Part shown: positions 35,498 through 44,260 of the stretch, one piece after another
How positions within the stretch are numbered: position 1 is the stretch's first letter
Layout: every line of letters begins with the position of its first letter
Origin: Variovorax paradoxus
GTDB lineage: Bacteria > Pseudomonadota > Gammaproteobacteria > Burkholderiales > Burkholderiaceae_C
Reading direction: 5' to 3'
NCBI RefSeq assembly: GCF_000834655.1
Contig: NZ_JXQQ01000018.1
Location: 1 to 64,000, forward strand
DNA: 64,000 nt
Program-made: the position numbers and the translations under genes
The notes under the pieces: model-generated
Databases searched by the model: none
Told to the model about the DNA's origin: nothing
The model's input: the letters and a program-made list of their open reading frames with translations, nothing else

Positions 35498-36550
35498 ATG
35501 CTTCCTCGCTGGTCTTCTCTTTGCGCCCGATGGTCGGCGCTGTGCGCCGCGGCTCTGCTCGCCACGGCCTGTGCCTCCACCTCGCCCGCGCCTGCGCCTG
35601 CTGCACCGGGTGCGTCGGCTGCACCCGTCAAGATCAAGGTCTTCGTCGCCGCCATGTTCGAGATCGGCCAGAACACCGGCGACCGCGCCGGCGAGTTCCA
35701 GTACTGGTACGAGCGCTACTGGAAGGGCGCCAGGCCCATGGCCGTGCCCGGCGCGCTGCAACCCGTGTACTGCAACGCCGATGGCGTGTGCGGCGCGGTG
35801 CTCGGCATGGGCAAGGTCAACTCGTCGTCGTCGATGCAGGCCATCCTGCTGAACCCGCAATTCGATTTCTCGCAGGCCTACTACGTCATTTCCGGCGTGG
35901 CCGGCACGCCGCCCTCGCGCGGCACCATCGGCGAAGTGAGCTGGGCCACCTGGCTCGTGGACTACGACCTCGGCCACCGCTGGGCACCCGAGGAGAACAA
36001 GGCCGGCGAGCCGACCTTCATGCCGCGCAAGGGCTACGAGGACTACCGCCGCTTCAAGCTCAACCCCGACCTCGTCGGCTGGGCCATGAAGCTCTCGGCC
36101 GACACGCCGCTGAAGGATTCGGAGTCCGCCCGCAAGTACCGCCTGCGCTACCCCGACGCCGCGGCGCGCCGCGCGCCCTTCGTCGGCACCGGCACGCACA
36201 TGACCGGCGACACCTTCTTCCACGGCCCCGGCATGTCGAAGCAGGCGCAGTACATCGCCAGGCTCTACGGCGCCGACGACTACGTCATCACCGAGATGGA
36301 GGCGGCGGCCATCACCCTGGTGATCAAGCGCACCCACGGCACCGACCGCGTGATGAGCCTGCGCGGCGCGGTCAACTTCGACCAGGGCAACCCGAAGGAA
36401 AGCACGCTGCAGCACCTGGACCCGGCGCCGGGTGAGACGGCGGGCGGCTTTGCCGAGACGGTGGAGAACATCGCGCTGGTCGGCACGCGCGTGGTCGACC
36501 ACATCGTGAAGAACTGGCCGCAATGGCAGGCCGGCGTGCCGAAGCCCTGA
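35498..36550 (+). CDS. Purine nucleoside permease (NUP family), predicted lipoprotein
   Basis: 350-residue exported protein. The N-terminal hydrophobic stretch ends in LATAC with C25 as probable lipidation site, followed by a Pro/Ala linker. The mature part (IKVFVAAMFEIGQNTGDRAGEFQ, VLGMGKVNSSSS, YVISGVAGTPPSRGTIGEVSWA, TGTHMTGDTFFHGPGMSKQAQY, TEMEAAAI) matches the NUP family, first described as a yeast nucleoside permease but with a phosphorylase-like fold. It therefore may be a nucleoside-binding or nucleoside-cleaving surface protein rather than a channel. Divergent from topoisomerase IB. Confidence 0.87.
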   Translation: MLPRWSSLCARWSALCAAALLATACASTSPAPAPAAPGASAAPVKIKVFVAAMFEIGQNTGDRAGEFQYWYERYWKGARPMAVPGALQPVYCNADGVCGAVLGMGKVNSSSSMQAILLNPQFDFSQAYYVISGVAGTPPSRGTIGEVSWATWLVDYDLGHRWAPEENKAGEPTFMPRKGYEDYRRFKLNPDLVGWAMKLSADTPLKDSESARKYRLRYPDAAARRAPFVGTGTHMTGDTFFHGPGMSKQAQYIARLYGADDYVITEMEAAAITLVIKRTHGTDRVMSLRGAVNFDQGNPKESTLQHLDPAPGETAGGFAETVENIALVGTRVVDHIVKNWPQWQAGVPKP

Positions 36551-36556
36551 GCGGGT

Positions 36557-37237
36557 TCAGGGCTGTGCGGGCTGCAGGTGCCAGGTCACGTTGAAGTCGA
36601 ACGGCGTCCAGCGGCTCACCCTGACGCCCGCGCCCCGGAGGCCCCGGCCGGTCCAGGTGTTGCAGGTCTCGAAGAGGTTGTAGCCGCCTTCGGCTTCGTA
36701 GAAGGCGTCCTGGTCGTCGTAGTGCGCGCCGGCAATCGGCGTTGCGCGGCCTGACGGCAGCGAGGCACGCACGTAGGCCACGAGCTGCGCGTACTGCGCC
36801 TGCGAAAGCGGCAACCTGTAGGCGCCGCGCCGCATCTGGGCCCGCTGCAGGTACGTCACATGCATCAGCGCGCGGTTGCCGCCCGAGAGCGCGCCGAAAG
36901 CTCGCGCGGCCGTGAGGTCGGCCCAGGTGGGCGTGTGCAGGTAGAACTCGCGGTCGCCCCAGCCGATGGCGATGAATTCGGCGTCGGGCGGCACGGCCTT
37001 GAAGTCGGCGAGCGGAAAGAGCACCTGCCAATCCATGGCGGCCGAGCGGACCGGGAACACGAGGTCGGTGTGGACGCCATTGCTCAGTACCCAGGCTTCC
37101 AGGGCCGGTGCTTCTGCCGTCGGCTTCGTGTTGGCAGGCCACAGCACGAGCGCACAGGCCACCGCGACATACAGCGCTACCGCAAGCACGAACCCCAGCA
37201 GCGTGAATGCGATGCGCCGGAGCCAGCGTTTGACCAT
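36557..37237 (-). CDS. TIGR02117/DUF2459 family membrane-anchored protein
   Basis: 226-residue protein with one N-terminal membrane segment (IAFTLLGFVLAVALYVAVACALVL) and a periplasmic domain. Conserved pieces of the family are SNGVHTDLVFPV, IGWGDREFYLHTPTW and TCNTWTGRGLRGAGV. Function is not established; some members lie in urease regions, which is not so here. Convergent with the NUP gene (seven bases apart) and five bases downstream of dinB on the same strand. Confidence 0.86.
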   Translation of the reverse strand: MVKRWLRRIAFTLLGFVLAVALYVAVACALVLWPANTKPTAEAPALEAWVLSNGVHTDLVFPVRSAAMDWQVLFPLADFKAVPPDAEFIAIGWGDREFYLHTPTWADLTAARAFGALSGGNRALMHVTYLQRAQMRRGAYRLPLSQAQYAQLVAYVRASLPSGRATPIAGAHYDDQDAFYEAEGGYNLFETCNTWTGRGLRGAGVRVSRWTPFDFNVTWHLQPAQP

Positions 37238-37241
37238 GGTT

Positions 37242-38483
37242 TCAGAAGAGCGACGCAGTGGTCGAGGCCGGCTCTGTCGTCGAGCGGACTGCGCCTGTGG
37301 GTGCCGTCGCCTCCGGGCTGCCGGCCTTCGCCAGCGCGCCCACGCGCACGCCCAGCAGGCGCAGCGGCCGCTCCAGCGGCACGCGCTTCAAGCACTGCCC
37401 GCCGATCTGCCGGATCGTCTTGCCGTCGGCGGTGAAGCGGTCGATGGTCTGGTCGCGCGTGGCGATCCTGAAATCGTCGTAGCGCAGCTTGATGCCGATG
37501 GTCTTGCCCACGTAGCCCTTGCGCTGCAGGTCTTCGGCGACCTTCTCGCACAGGTGCGTGAAGATCGCGCCCAGCTCGGCGCGGTCGCGCACCGCGTGCA
37601 GGTCGCGGTCGAAGGTGGTCTCGCGGCTCATCGAGACGGGCTCGCTCTCGGTCACCACCGGCCGGTCGTCGCGGCCCCAGGACACCTCGTGCATCCATGC
37701 GCCGGTGGCCTTGCCGAAGTTCTGGATCAGCCATTCGCGGTCGCGCGCGGCGAGCTGGCCGACGGTCTCGATGCCGAAGCGCTTCAGCTTCTCGTCGGCC
37801 TTGGGGCCGATGCCGTTCACCTTGCGGCAGGGCAGGGGCCAGATGCGGCTCTCCAGGTCGCCTTCGTAGACGACGGAAATGCCGTTGGGCTTGTCGAACT
37901 CGCTCGCCATCTTGGCGATGAGCTTATTGGGCGCCACGCCGATCGAGCAGGTGAGGCCGGTGGCGTCGAGGATGGATTTCTGGATCAGCCGCGCGAGCGA
38001 GCGCCCGCCGTCGCGCTGGCCGCCCGGCACATTGGTGAAGTCGATGTACACCTCGTCCACGCCGCGGTCTTCCATGAGCGGCGCGATGTCCAGGATCACC
38101 TGCTTGAAGGCGCGCGAGAAGCGCCGGTATTCGTCGAAATCGACCGGCAGGATCAGCGCCTGCGGGCACAGCTTGGCGGCCTTCATGAGCCCCATGGCGG
38201 AGCCGATGCCGAACTGCCGCGCGGGGTAGGTGGCGGTGGTGATCACGCCGCGGCCTGCGTAGTCCTTCAGCCGCGGAAAGGCCTCGACCGGAATGTCGGC
38301 CAAGGTGCCGCCCTCGGGCAGGTTGCGGATTGCCTCGTCGACTGTGCGGCGCCCGCCGCCGATCACCATCGGCAGGCCCTTGAGCTGCGGATAGCGCAAC
38401 AGCTCGACCGACGCGTAGAAGGCGTCCATGTCGAGGTGGGCGATGCGGCGGATGGGGCCTGTCGAGGGGGGCGGGGAACTCAC
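37242..38483 (-). CDS. dinB: DNA polymerase IV (Y-family)
   Basis: 413-residue translesion polymerase. Catalytic aspartates lie in AHLDMDAFYASVEL and in GVDEVYIDFTNV (the usual DE pair reads DEVYID). TCSIGVAPNKLIAKMASEFDKPNG and VNGIGPKADEKLKRFGIETVGQLA (helix-hairpin-helix) are typical. I set the start at GTG 38483 (M-SSPPPSTGPIRRIAHLD); a further in-frame GTG lies at 38531. The C-terminal ~40 residues are variable and lack an obvious clamp-binding end motif, although TASLF at the very end is a plausible one. Confidence 0.92.
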   Translation of the reverse strand: MSSPPPSTGPIRRIAHLDMDAFYASVELLRYPQLKGLPMVIGGGRRTVDEAIRNLPEGGTLADIPVEAFPRLKDYAGRGVITTATYPARQFGIGSAMGLMKAAKLCPQALILPVDFDEYRRFSRAFKQVILDIAPLMEDRGVDEVYIDFTNVPGGQRDGGRSLARLIQKSILDATGLTCSIGVAPNKLIAKMASEFDKPNGISVVYEGDLESRIWPLPCRKVNGIGPKADEKLKRFGIETVGQLAARDREWLIQNFGKATGAWMHEVSWGRDDRPVVTESEPVSMSRETTFDRDLHAVRDRAELGAIFTHLCEKVAEDLQRKGYVGKTIGIKLRYDDFRIATRDQTIDRFTADGKTIRQIGGQCLKRVPLERPLRLLGVRVGALAKAGSPEATAPTGAVRSTTEPASTTASLF

Positions 38484-38535
38484 GGAAACGATTGTCTCGC
38501 GGCCGGGCGGCTTTCGCCCGCCGAGGGGCACCGGT

Positions 38536-39153
38536 TCAGCGTGATTCGACGGTCACGAGCAACGGCGAATCGAACATCGCCACGGGCGAGATCACGGGTT
38601 CGTCCATCGGCACCTTGTCGCCATAGCGCTCGCGCATCTTGGCGCGCACGGCCGGATCGCCGAGGTTGAACTCGCGGATCTTTTGCAGCTCGCCGATGCG
38701 CAAGCCCAGCGCGCGCTGGTAGAGCTTCCACACCAGTTCGGAGCAATAGATGCGCCCGTCCGACCATTCGAAGGTCAGGTCGTAGGGCCGGCCCGCGAAG
38801 TCCGAGGTGCGGGCATGCAGGCGCGCCACGGCGCCGGGTGTCAACAGCGTGTCGGCATCGCGCAGGCGCTTGGCCACGTAATGCCCGCCGTTGCCGCGCG
38901 CCGTCCATTGCGCGAGCGGCGTGTAGCGCACGGTCGAGACCGCCTCGAACACGTGCGGCTTGCCGTCTCGCATCAGCACGATGCCCATGTGGCTGTAGCG
39001 CGAGCCCGTGGCGCGCTGCACGGCCACGCTCTGGGCTGAGCGGGAGGTGTGGAAGACGATGTCGCCGTCCCTGAGCGCGGTGGCCGCGTGCGCGGCGCCA
39101 CCCGCCAGGAGATCCGCAAGGACCAACACCGCTATGGAAAGGGCTTTCATCAT
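38536..39153 (-). CDS. YiiX/YebB-like permuted papain-fold hydrolase
   Basis: 205-residue secreted protein with a signal peptide (MMKALSIAVLVLADLLAGGAAHA). The permuted NlpC/P60-type active site is visible: histidine in RYSHMGIVLM and cysteine in RIYCSELVWKLY, preceded by DGDIVFHTSRSAQS. Probably a lipoprotein- or peptidoglycan-directed amidase/peptidase of the YiiX group. ATG 39153 or the adjacent ATG 39150. Fifty-two bases downstream, dinB begins on the same strand. Confidence 0.88.
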   Translation of the reverse strand: MMKALSIAVLVLADLLAGGAAHAATALRDGDIVFHTSRSAQSVAVQRATGSRYSHMGIVLMRDGKPHVFEAVSTVRYTPLAQWTARGNGGHYVAKRLRDADTLLTPGAVARLHARTSDFAGRPYDLTFEWSDGRIYCSELVWKLYQRALGLRIGELQKIREFNLGDPAVRAKMRERYGDKVPMDEPVISPVAMFDSPLLVTVESR

Positions 39154-39214
39154 GCGGGGCATTTTGCGCGACGAAGCTTGCGCACCGCCGCGTGCCGGTG
39201 CCATCATCCGCGCC

Positions 39215-39778
39215 ATGCAGACCGTCGCTTCCATCCTCTGGCGCAGGCTCGATGCACCCGGCCACGACGCGTGCCGGCTCGAGCGCAATGCCTCGGCCTG
39301 GCAACTGGACGGCGCCGCGGTGTTTCGCCAGGAGGATGGCCGCATCGCCCAGCTGCACTACCGCGTGCGCTGCGACCTGCACTGGCATACGCAATGGGGC
39401 ATGGTGCGCGGCTGGCTAGGCGACTCGGCCATCGAATTGTCGATTGCGCGCGATGCGCACGGCCACTGGAAGCTCAACGACGAGGCGGTGCCCGACCTGT
39501 CGCACTGCGTGGACCTGGACCTGGGCTTCACGCCAGCCACCAACCTGCTGCAGTTGCGGCGGCTCAATCTCTCGGTGGGAGAGGCGGCCGATGCGCCGGC
39601 CGCGTGGGTCGATCTCGATGGTGGCGGCGTGCTGAGCGAGCTGATGCAGCGCTACGAGCGGCGCAGCGAAAGCGAGTACGCGTATGAGGCCAAGCGCTTC
39701 GACTATGAGGCGGTGTTGAAGGTCACGGCGGACAGTTTCGTGAACGACTATCCGCGGCTCTGGCTCGCCGAGAGCTAG
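39215..39778 (+). CDS. Putative glycolipid-binding domain protein (DUF1089)
   Basis: 187-residue cytosolic protein. The pattern ILWRRLDAPGHDACRLE at the start, YRVRCDLHWHTQWGMVRGW, CVDLDLGFTPATNLLQLRRL and the YEAKRFDYEAVLKVTADSFVNDYPRLW end match the family of putative glycolipid-binding proteins related to Pseudomonas PA1994. Its biochemical role is unproven. Divergent from the YiiX-like gene; ends 279 bases before vgrG. That gap contains an inverted repeat near its right end but no coding sequence that I can support. Confidence 0.85.
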   Translation: MQTVASILWRRLDAPGHDACRLERNASAWQLDGAAVFRQEDGRIAQLHYRVRCDLHWHTQWGMVRGWLGDSAIELSIARDAHGHWKLNDEAVPDLSHCVDLDLGFTPATNLLQLRRLNLSVGEAADAPAAWVDLDGGGVLSELMQRYERRSESEYAYEAKRFDYEAVLKVTADSFVNDYPRLWLAES

Positions 39779-39993
39779 GAATCAAGGCGCAAGCGGCTCG
39801 AGCCGCTGTGGCGCACCCATCCTCCGGCCAAGTGCCCTGCGTCCGTCGTGTCGACGGGTACGCAGCAGCGTGACACGCATTGCGCTCGAGCCGGACAAGA
39901 GACAGGCGTGAGCAAGGCATGGGGTAGCCCAGCGCCGTAAATTTTTCACGTCTTGCTGTGCCAGTCGCGCGTTTGGGCGCTGGGTGACCATTG

Positions 39994-40009
39994 TTTGCAA
40001 CGGTGCAAA
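39994..40009. promoter_or_regulatory. Inverted repeat upstream of vgrG
   Basis: TTTGCA-ACGG-TGCAAA is a perfect 6 bp inverted repeat 48 bases before the vgrG start. It could be a regulator site or a 5' UTR hairpin. No protein can be assigned. Confidence 0.35.
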
Positions 40010-40057
40010 TCCAGCTGCCAGAGACTGCCGGACCGTCGTTCCTCCGAGGTCCCGCAG

Positions 40058-43009
40058 ATGTCCCGAACCCTTGCCGTTGCCAGCCCCGCCATTCCCGATT
40101 CGCTGGAACCTGTGCGGCTCTCGGGCCGCGAGGGTGTCAACAGTCTGTTCGCGTACGAGCTGGTGCTCAAGACGCCCGACGCGCTCAATTTCAGCTTTGG
40201 GGCTGCGGCGGACATCGATCTCGACAGCTTCATCGGCCGGGAGGTGAGTTGCCTGATCGAACTCGACGGCGCGGGCGAGCGGCAGATCAACGCGCTCATC
40301 ACCGACGCGCAGCTGTGGGGTGAAGAAGGCCGGCACGTTCAGTACAAGCTCACCCTTCGTCCCTGGCTGCATCTGGGCACGCTGACGAGCGACTGCAAGA
40401 TCTACCAGAACAAGACGGTCGTCCAGATCCTGGATGAACTGCTGGCGGACTATGCGTTCCCCGTCGACAAGCACTTGAGCGAGACCTATCCGCTTCGGGA
40501 TTTTCAGACGCAATTCAACGAGACCGATTTCGCGTTCTTCGAGCGCCTGTGCCAGGAGTGGGGTCTGAATTTCTACTTTGCGCACAGCCAAGGCAAGCAC
40601 CGGCTCGTGCTCACCGACCACATGGGTGCGCATGCGCCCATGGGCAGCGCTGCGTACCGACAGGTCGAGTACCACGCACCCGGCTGGAAGCTCGATGCCG
40701 AATACATCAGCAGCTTCGTTCCACACCACCAGCTCACGAGTGGGCGCTACGTCAGCCGCGACTACGACTACACCCGTCCCAAGGCCGATCTGAGCGTCAA
40801 GCGCGCCGACCCGCGCGCCACCGGTCAGGCCGACCAGGAGGTCTACCGGTGGCACGACAGCCAGGCCGGCAGTCACTACGTGCAGCCCCGTGCCGGCGCC
40901 AGGGGTGCAGGCAGCAACGAACCTCTTGCAGAAGGCGATCGCTTTGCGCTGCTGCGCATGCAGGTACTGCGCACCCACGGAACGCGCGCCAAGGCCAGCG
41001 GGAATCTGCGCGGCATGGTCCCCGGCCTCACCTTCGAGTTGCAGAAGCATCCTCGCGCAGCGGCCAATATCCAGTACCTCGTTCTCGATAGCCAGTTCCT
41101 CATCGAGAACGTCGCGCAGCAAAGCCAGGGCGCTGAGGCTGCAGCGCACCGAAAGCAGCAGTGGCGCGTCGAGGTCGACTTCACGGCTCATCCCATCACC
41201 GAGCCGCTGCGTCCGGAACTGTCGCAGCACAAGCCGCATACCCGAGGCCCCCAAGTCGCATTGGTCGTCGGCCCCGAGGGCGAGAACCTGTGGACCGACG
41301 AGCTGGGCCGCATCAAGGTCCAGTTCCCCTGGGACCGCCTGGGCCAGAAGAACCAGCATTCCACCTGCTGGCTGCGCGTGAGTTCGCCTTGGGCCGGCAA
41401 CCAGCTGGGTGGCGTCCATGTGCCGCGTATCGGCCAAGAGGTGATCGTCGACTTCATCGCCGGCGATCCTGACCTGCCCATCTGCACCGGCCGGGTGCAC
41501 AACCAGATGAATCTGCCGCCCTGGGAGTTGCCCGGCCAAGCGGCGCTGTCAGGCTTCAGGAGCCGGGAACTCGTCAAGGAAGGCGGCAACAGCGCGGGCG
41601 GTCGTTCCAACCATCTGGTCCTGGACGACACCGACCAGAAGATCCAGGCGCAGCTCAAGAGCGATCACCAGAGCAGCTCATTGAGTCTCGGCCACGTCAC
41701 GCGCATCGACGGCAACGCCGGTCGCCAGGATGCACGTGGCGAAGGTTTTGAATTGCGTACCGATGCGCACGGCGCCATCCGGGCAACACAAGGCCTGCTC
41801 ATCACGACCGAGGCGCGCCCGAATGCCCGCGCGCATCTGCTCGACAGCGGCGAGACCCGCCAGCGCCTGGTAGAGGCGCGCGATCTGCATGACGCAGGGG
41901 CGCAGGAGGCGCAGAAGAACAAGGCGCAGGAAGGCAACGACCAGGCCGAGGTCGCCAAGTCCCTGAAGGCGCAGAACGACGCGGTCCAGGGCGAGGGCGC
42001 AACCGATGCCGAAGCCGGGCGCTTCCCCGAGCTGGCGCAACCGCACCTGGTGCTGGCCAGCCCGGCGGGCATCGAGACCACCAGCCAGTTCAGCACGCAC
42101 ATCGCCAGCGTCGAGCACACGGCCATCACCAGCGGCAAGCACACCAGCATCACCAGCGGCGACAGCCTTCTGGGCGTCGCGCTGCAAGCCATCAAGCTCT
42201 TCGCGGCACAAAAAGGCATCAAGGTCGTTGCAGCCCAGGCCGACATCGACATCCAGGCGCTGAAGACCTGCATCAACCTGCTGGCCAAAGACGAGATCAC
42301 GATCCGGGCCGACAGGATCAGGATCGAGGCCAGGACGGAGTTGCTGATCAGCGGCGGTGGCAGCTACGCGCGCTACAAGGGCAGCAGCATCGAGAGCGGC
42401 ACCACCGGCCCGCAAGTGCAGCATGCCAGCGTGCACAGCATGGTCGGCCCGGGCAGCGGGAGTCGTCCAGGTCTGCCGGACGGACGCAAGCCTGGCAAGG
42501 GGCAGCTCGAGCTGACGCACCTTTATGCCAATGGCCACGGCTTGAAGGGCGCCGACTACAAGGTCACCGACTCGGCCGGGCAGGTCAGGACCGGCAAGCT
42601 CGATGACAAGGGCTTCGCGGCTGTGTCGGGGCTGGCGCCGGGTGGGGCGCGCGTCGAGTTGGGAGAAGACCCGCGCAATCCGTGGGATCACACCAGCTAT
42701 TTCGGCAAACCGACGTGGCCGCCCAAGAAAACCGACGGCACGGCGGACCCGCTCACTGCGCCTGCAAACGACATGCTTGCCGGCCTCATGAAGCAGGTGC
42801 GCGACGGATTCGGCGTCACTGTCGGAGTCCTCGGTGCCCGCCTGCCCGAAGGCGGCGAGGCCGAAAGCCCGGCAAGCGCCGCGATGCGTCGAGCGACGGC
42901 CGTCCTGGGTGGCGCGACCGAATTCGCAAGCAGTGCGGCAGGCGAGATTGCAGGCAAGGCTGTGGTGCGGTTCCCGCCGGGCGTGTCGCTGCCTCATACC
43001 GCGGCCTGA
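40058..43009 (+). CDS. vgrG: Type VI secretion tip protein VgrG with C-terminal TTR-like extension
   Basis: 983-residue spike protein. Residues ~10-390 form the gp27-like hub (FAYELVLKTPDALN; ETDFAFFERLCQEWGLNFYF); ~394-487 the gp5 OB fold (GRIKVQFPWDR, LRVSSPWAGNQLGG, PRIGQEVIVDF); ~660-800 the DUF2345 beta-prism. Residues ~817-875 (LTHLYANGHGLKGADYKVTDSAG, then GFAAVSGLAPGGARVELGEDP) resemble the transthyretin-like adaptor module found on effector-carrying VgrG proteins, followed by a ~110-residue tail. ATG 40058. The core T6SS genes are not in the window, so this is an orphan vgrG island delivering the product of the next gene. Confidence 0.93.
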   Translation: MSRTLAVASPAIPDSLEPVRLSGREGVNSLFAYELVLKTPDALNFSFGAAADIDLDSFIGREVSCLIELDGAGERQINALITDAQLWGEEGRHVQYKLTLRPWLHLGTLTSDCKIYQNKTVVQILDELLADYAFPVDKHLSETYPLRDFQTQFNETDFAFFERLCQEWGLNFYFAHSQGKHRLVLTDHMGAHAPMGSAAYRQVEYHAPGWKLDAEYISSFVPHHQLTSGRYVSRDYDYTRPKADLSVKRADPRATGQADQEVYRWHDSQAGSHYVQPRAGARGAGSNEPLAEGDRFALLRMQVLRTHGTRAKASGNLRGMVPGLTFELQKHPRAAANIQYLVLDSQFLIENVAQQSQGAEAAAHRKQQWRVEVDFTAHPITEPLRPELSQHKPHTRGPQVALVVGPEGENLWTDELGRIKVQFPWDRLGQKNQHSTCWLRVSSPWAGNQLGGVHVPRIGQEVIVDFIAGDPDLPICTGRVHNQMNLPPWELPGQAALSGFRSRELVKEGGNSAGGRSNHLVLDDTDQKIQAQLKSDHQSSSLSLGHVTRIDGNAGRQDARGEGFELRTDAHGAIRATQGLLITTEARPNARAHLLDSGETRQRLVEARDLHDAGAQEAQKNKAQEGNDQAEVAKSLKAQNDAVQGEGATDAEAGRFPELAQPHLVLASPAGIETTSQFSTHIASVEHTAITSGKHTSITSGDSLLGVALQAIKLFAAQKGIKVVAAQADIDIQALKTCINLLAKDEITIRADRIRIEARTELLISGGGSYARYKGSSIESGTTGPQVQHASVHSMVGPGSGSRPGLPDGRKPGKGQLELTHLYANGHGLKGADYKVTDSAGQVRTGKLDDKGFAAVSGLAPGGARVELGEDPRNPWDHTSYFGKPTWPPKKTDGTADPLTAPANDMLAGLMKQVRDGFGVTVGVLGARLPEGGEAESPASAAMRRATAVLGGATEFASSAAGEIAGKAVVRFPPGVSLPHTAA

Positions 43010-43082
43010 AGCCTCAACGCGCGTTGCGCGTTATCCGTACAAAAAAATCAACGAAAGCCCCAGTGGCTCAGGGAGTTCCGGC

Positions 43083-44069
43083 ATGGCCGAGATATCGCAA
43101 GCAGAGAGAGAACAGAAGGCGAACGAGCGGGAGGCGGTCGTCAAGCCGCTCGATCAGATCGATCCGGCCGAACTGCCGGTCGCCAGGAAGGCTGTCGACG
43201 ACTGGTTGATCAAGATCAGCGGCGGCTATGTCACGCTGGACAGGGCCGTGACATTCGCCAGCGCCGTGCCGATCCTCGGCAACATCCTGGCGGCCATCGA
43301 TGCGGTGTGCGACATCATCGTCCTCGTCGAGAACAAGGCGGCCAACATGGGGGCGAAAGCCCTCGACTGGGCCAGCTTCGGCATCAACCTGATCGGGATC
43401 CTTCCGCTCCCCCCGACCATGGCCGCAGCGCGAACCAGCCTGCGGCCCGCACTGCATCTGGTGCGAAGCAAGCTCGGTACGGCGGGCCACGGGCTGAGCG
43501 ACGCACTTGTCGTGATGCTTGTCGATCATCTCAACGCGACGCTGGCCGGCGAACTCGACAAGTTCGTCCAGGAAGCCAGCGACCAACTGGCGGGGCTGTT
43601 GAAGAAGGCTGCCACGATGGCGCACGACCTTCTCTCCGGATTGAGCAAGGTCTTGCGCAAGCTCGCATCGGGGACTCCCTTCGATACCAGCGCCTCGGCG
43701 CCCGCGGAACCTCCGAAGCGCGATCCCGCAACCACCTACCAAAGCGGTGTCTGGGGCGCCATCAAGGGAATTGCCGACGACATCGAGGAAGGGGTCAGGA
43801 AGAGCGCCATCCATGTCGGCAAGCAGGCCGCATACGGTGCCGGGATCGCTGTCAATGCCGGGGCAGGACTGGTGATGAGGAACACCGCGGCTGGCGAGGT
43901 GGCCGCACAGCTGATGAACGCCTACGCCGATTCGCTCGACAGCCTGGCCGTGGACGCAAGAACGAAGATCGAAAGGCTGGGCGATGCGGGTGTCGACATG
44001 TCCATCGCCTGGCTGCTCTTGAGGCTCAAGGATGCGGCCCCGACTCAACAAGGTTTTTCAATAGCATAG
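43083..44069 (+). CDS. T6SS-associated effector, N-terminal part (frame broken before the toxin end)
   Basis: 328 residues as read. The region FASAVPILGNILAAIDAVCDI and LDWASFGINLIGILPLPPTMAAARTSLRP matches the membrane-helix segment at the N terminus of Rhs/PAAR-type T6SS effectors; a second hydrophobic stretch (AAYGAGIAVNAGAGLVM) follows near 255. The frame ends at TAG 44067-44069, just after a T5 tract (44054-44058). Adding one T restores continuity into a frame that stays open to 44260 and gives a 392-residue protein whose end looks like a nuclease toxin. Hence the gene is probably a one-base frameshift mutant or carries a sequencing error. 73 bases after vgrG. Confidence 0.78.
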   Translation: MAEISQAEREQKANEREAVVKPLDQIDPAELPVARKAVDDWLIKISGGYVTLDRAVTFASAVPILGNILAAIDAVCDIIVLVENKAANMGAKALDWASFGINLIGILPLPPTMAAARTSLRPALHLVRSKLGTAGHGLSDALVVMLVDHLNATLAGELDKFVQEASDQLAGLLKKAATMAHDLLSGLSKVLRKLASGTPFDTSASAPAEPPKRDPATTYQSGVWGAIKGIADDIEEGVRKSAIHVGKQAAYGAGIAVNAGAGLVMRNTAAGEVAAQLMNAYADSLDSLAVDARTKIERLGDAGVDMSIAWLLLRLKDAAPTQQGFSIA

Positions 44070-44260
44070 ATCAGCTCGATGCTATTCAACGAGGGAGGGA
44101 GGCCATGCAGACTGCAGGCGTGAATTGGGTGACATTCGACATGGGAAGGCCGATCGGAGAAGGCTATCGCAGTGGTGGTGGATGCCCTGCGATCACTTCG
44201 CGCGTCACCATTCGAATGAACAAAACGAACGGTATTTACACCGCTTATCCTCAACTATGA
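44054..44260 (+). pseudogene. Out-of-frame C-terminal toxin segment of the T6SS effector
   Basis: About 68 residues in the frame reached by one extra T: FFNSIDQLDAIQRGREAMQT, then GVNWVTFDMGRPIGEGY, ending TSRVTIRMNKTNGIYTAYPQL. The closing strand V-x-I-x-x-N-...-G-x-Y-T-A-Y-P resembles the last strands of BECR-fold RNase toxins (barnase/EndoU/colicin E5-D/RelE), where a T/S-AYP ending is common. Its TGA overlaps the ATG of the immunity-like gene (ATGA), as expected for an effector-immunity pair. The toxin class is an inference from a short motif. Confidence 0.55.

Noticed and set aside
43016-43032. Hairpin AACGCGC-GTT-GCGCGTT between vgrG and the effector as a terminator
   Set aside because: No T-run follows, and the effector must be expressed with vgrG. 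At most a processing or attenuation site.
44050-44070. Programmed -1 ribosomal frameshift at the T5 tract in the effector
   Set aside because: The zero-frame codons GGT TTT TCA do not form an X XXY YYZ heptamer allowing both tRNAs to re-pair; no clear downstream stem. A one-base indel is simpler.
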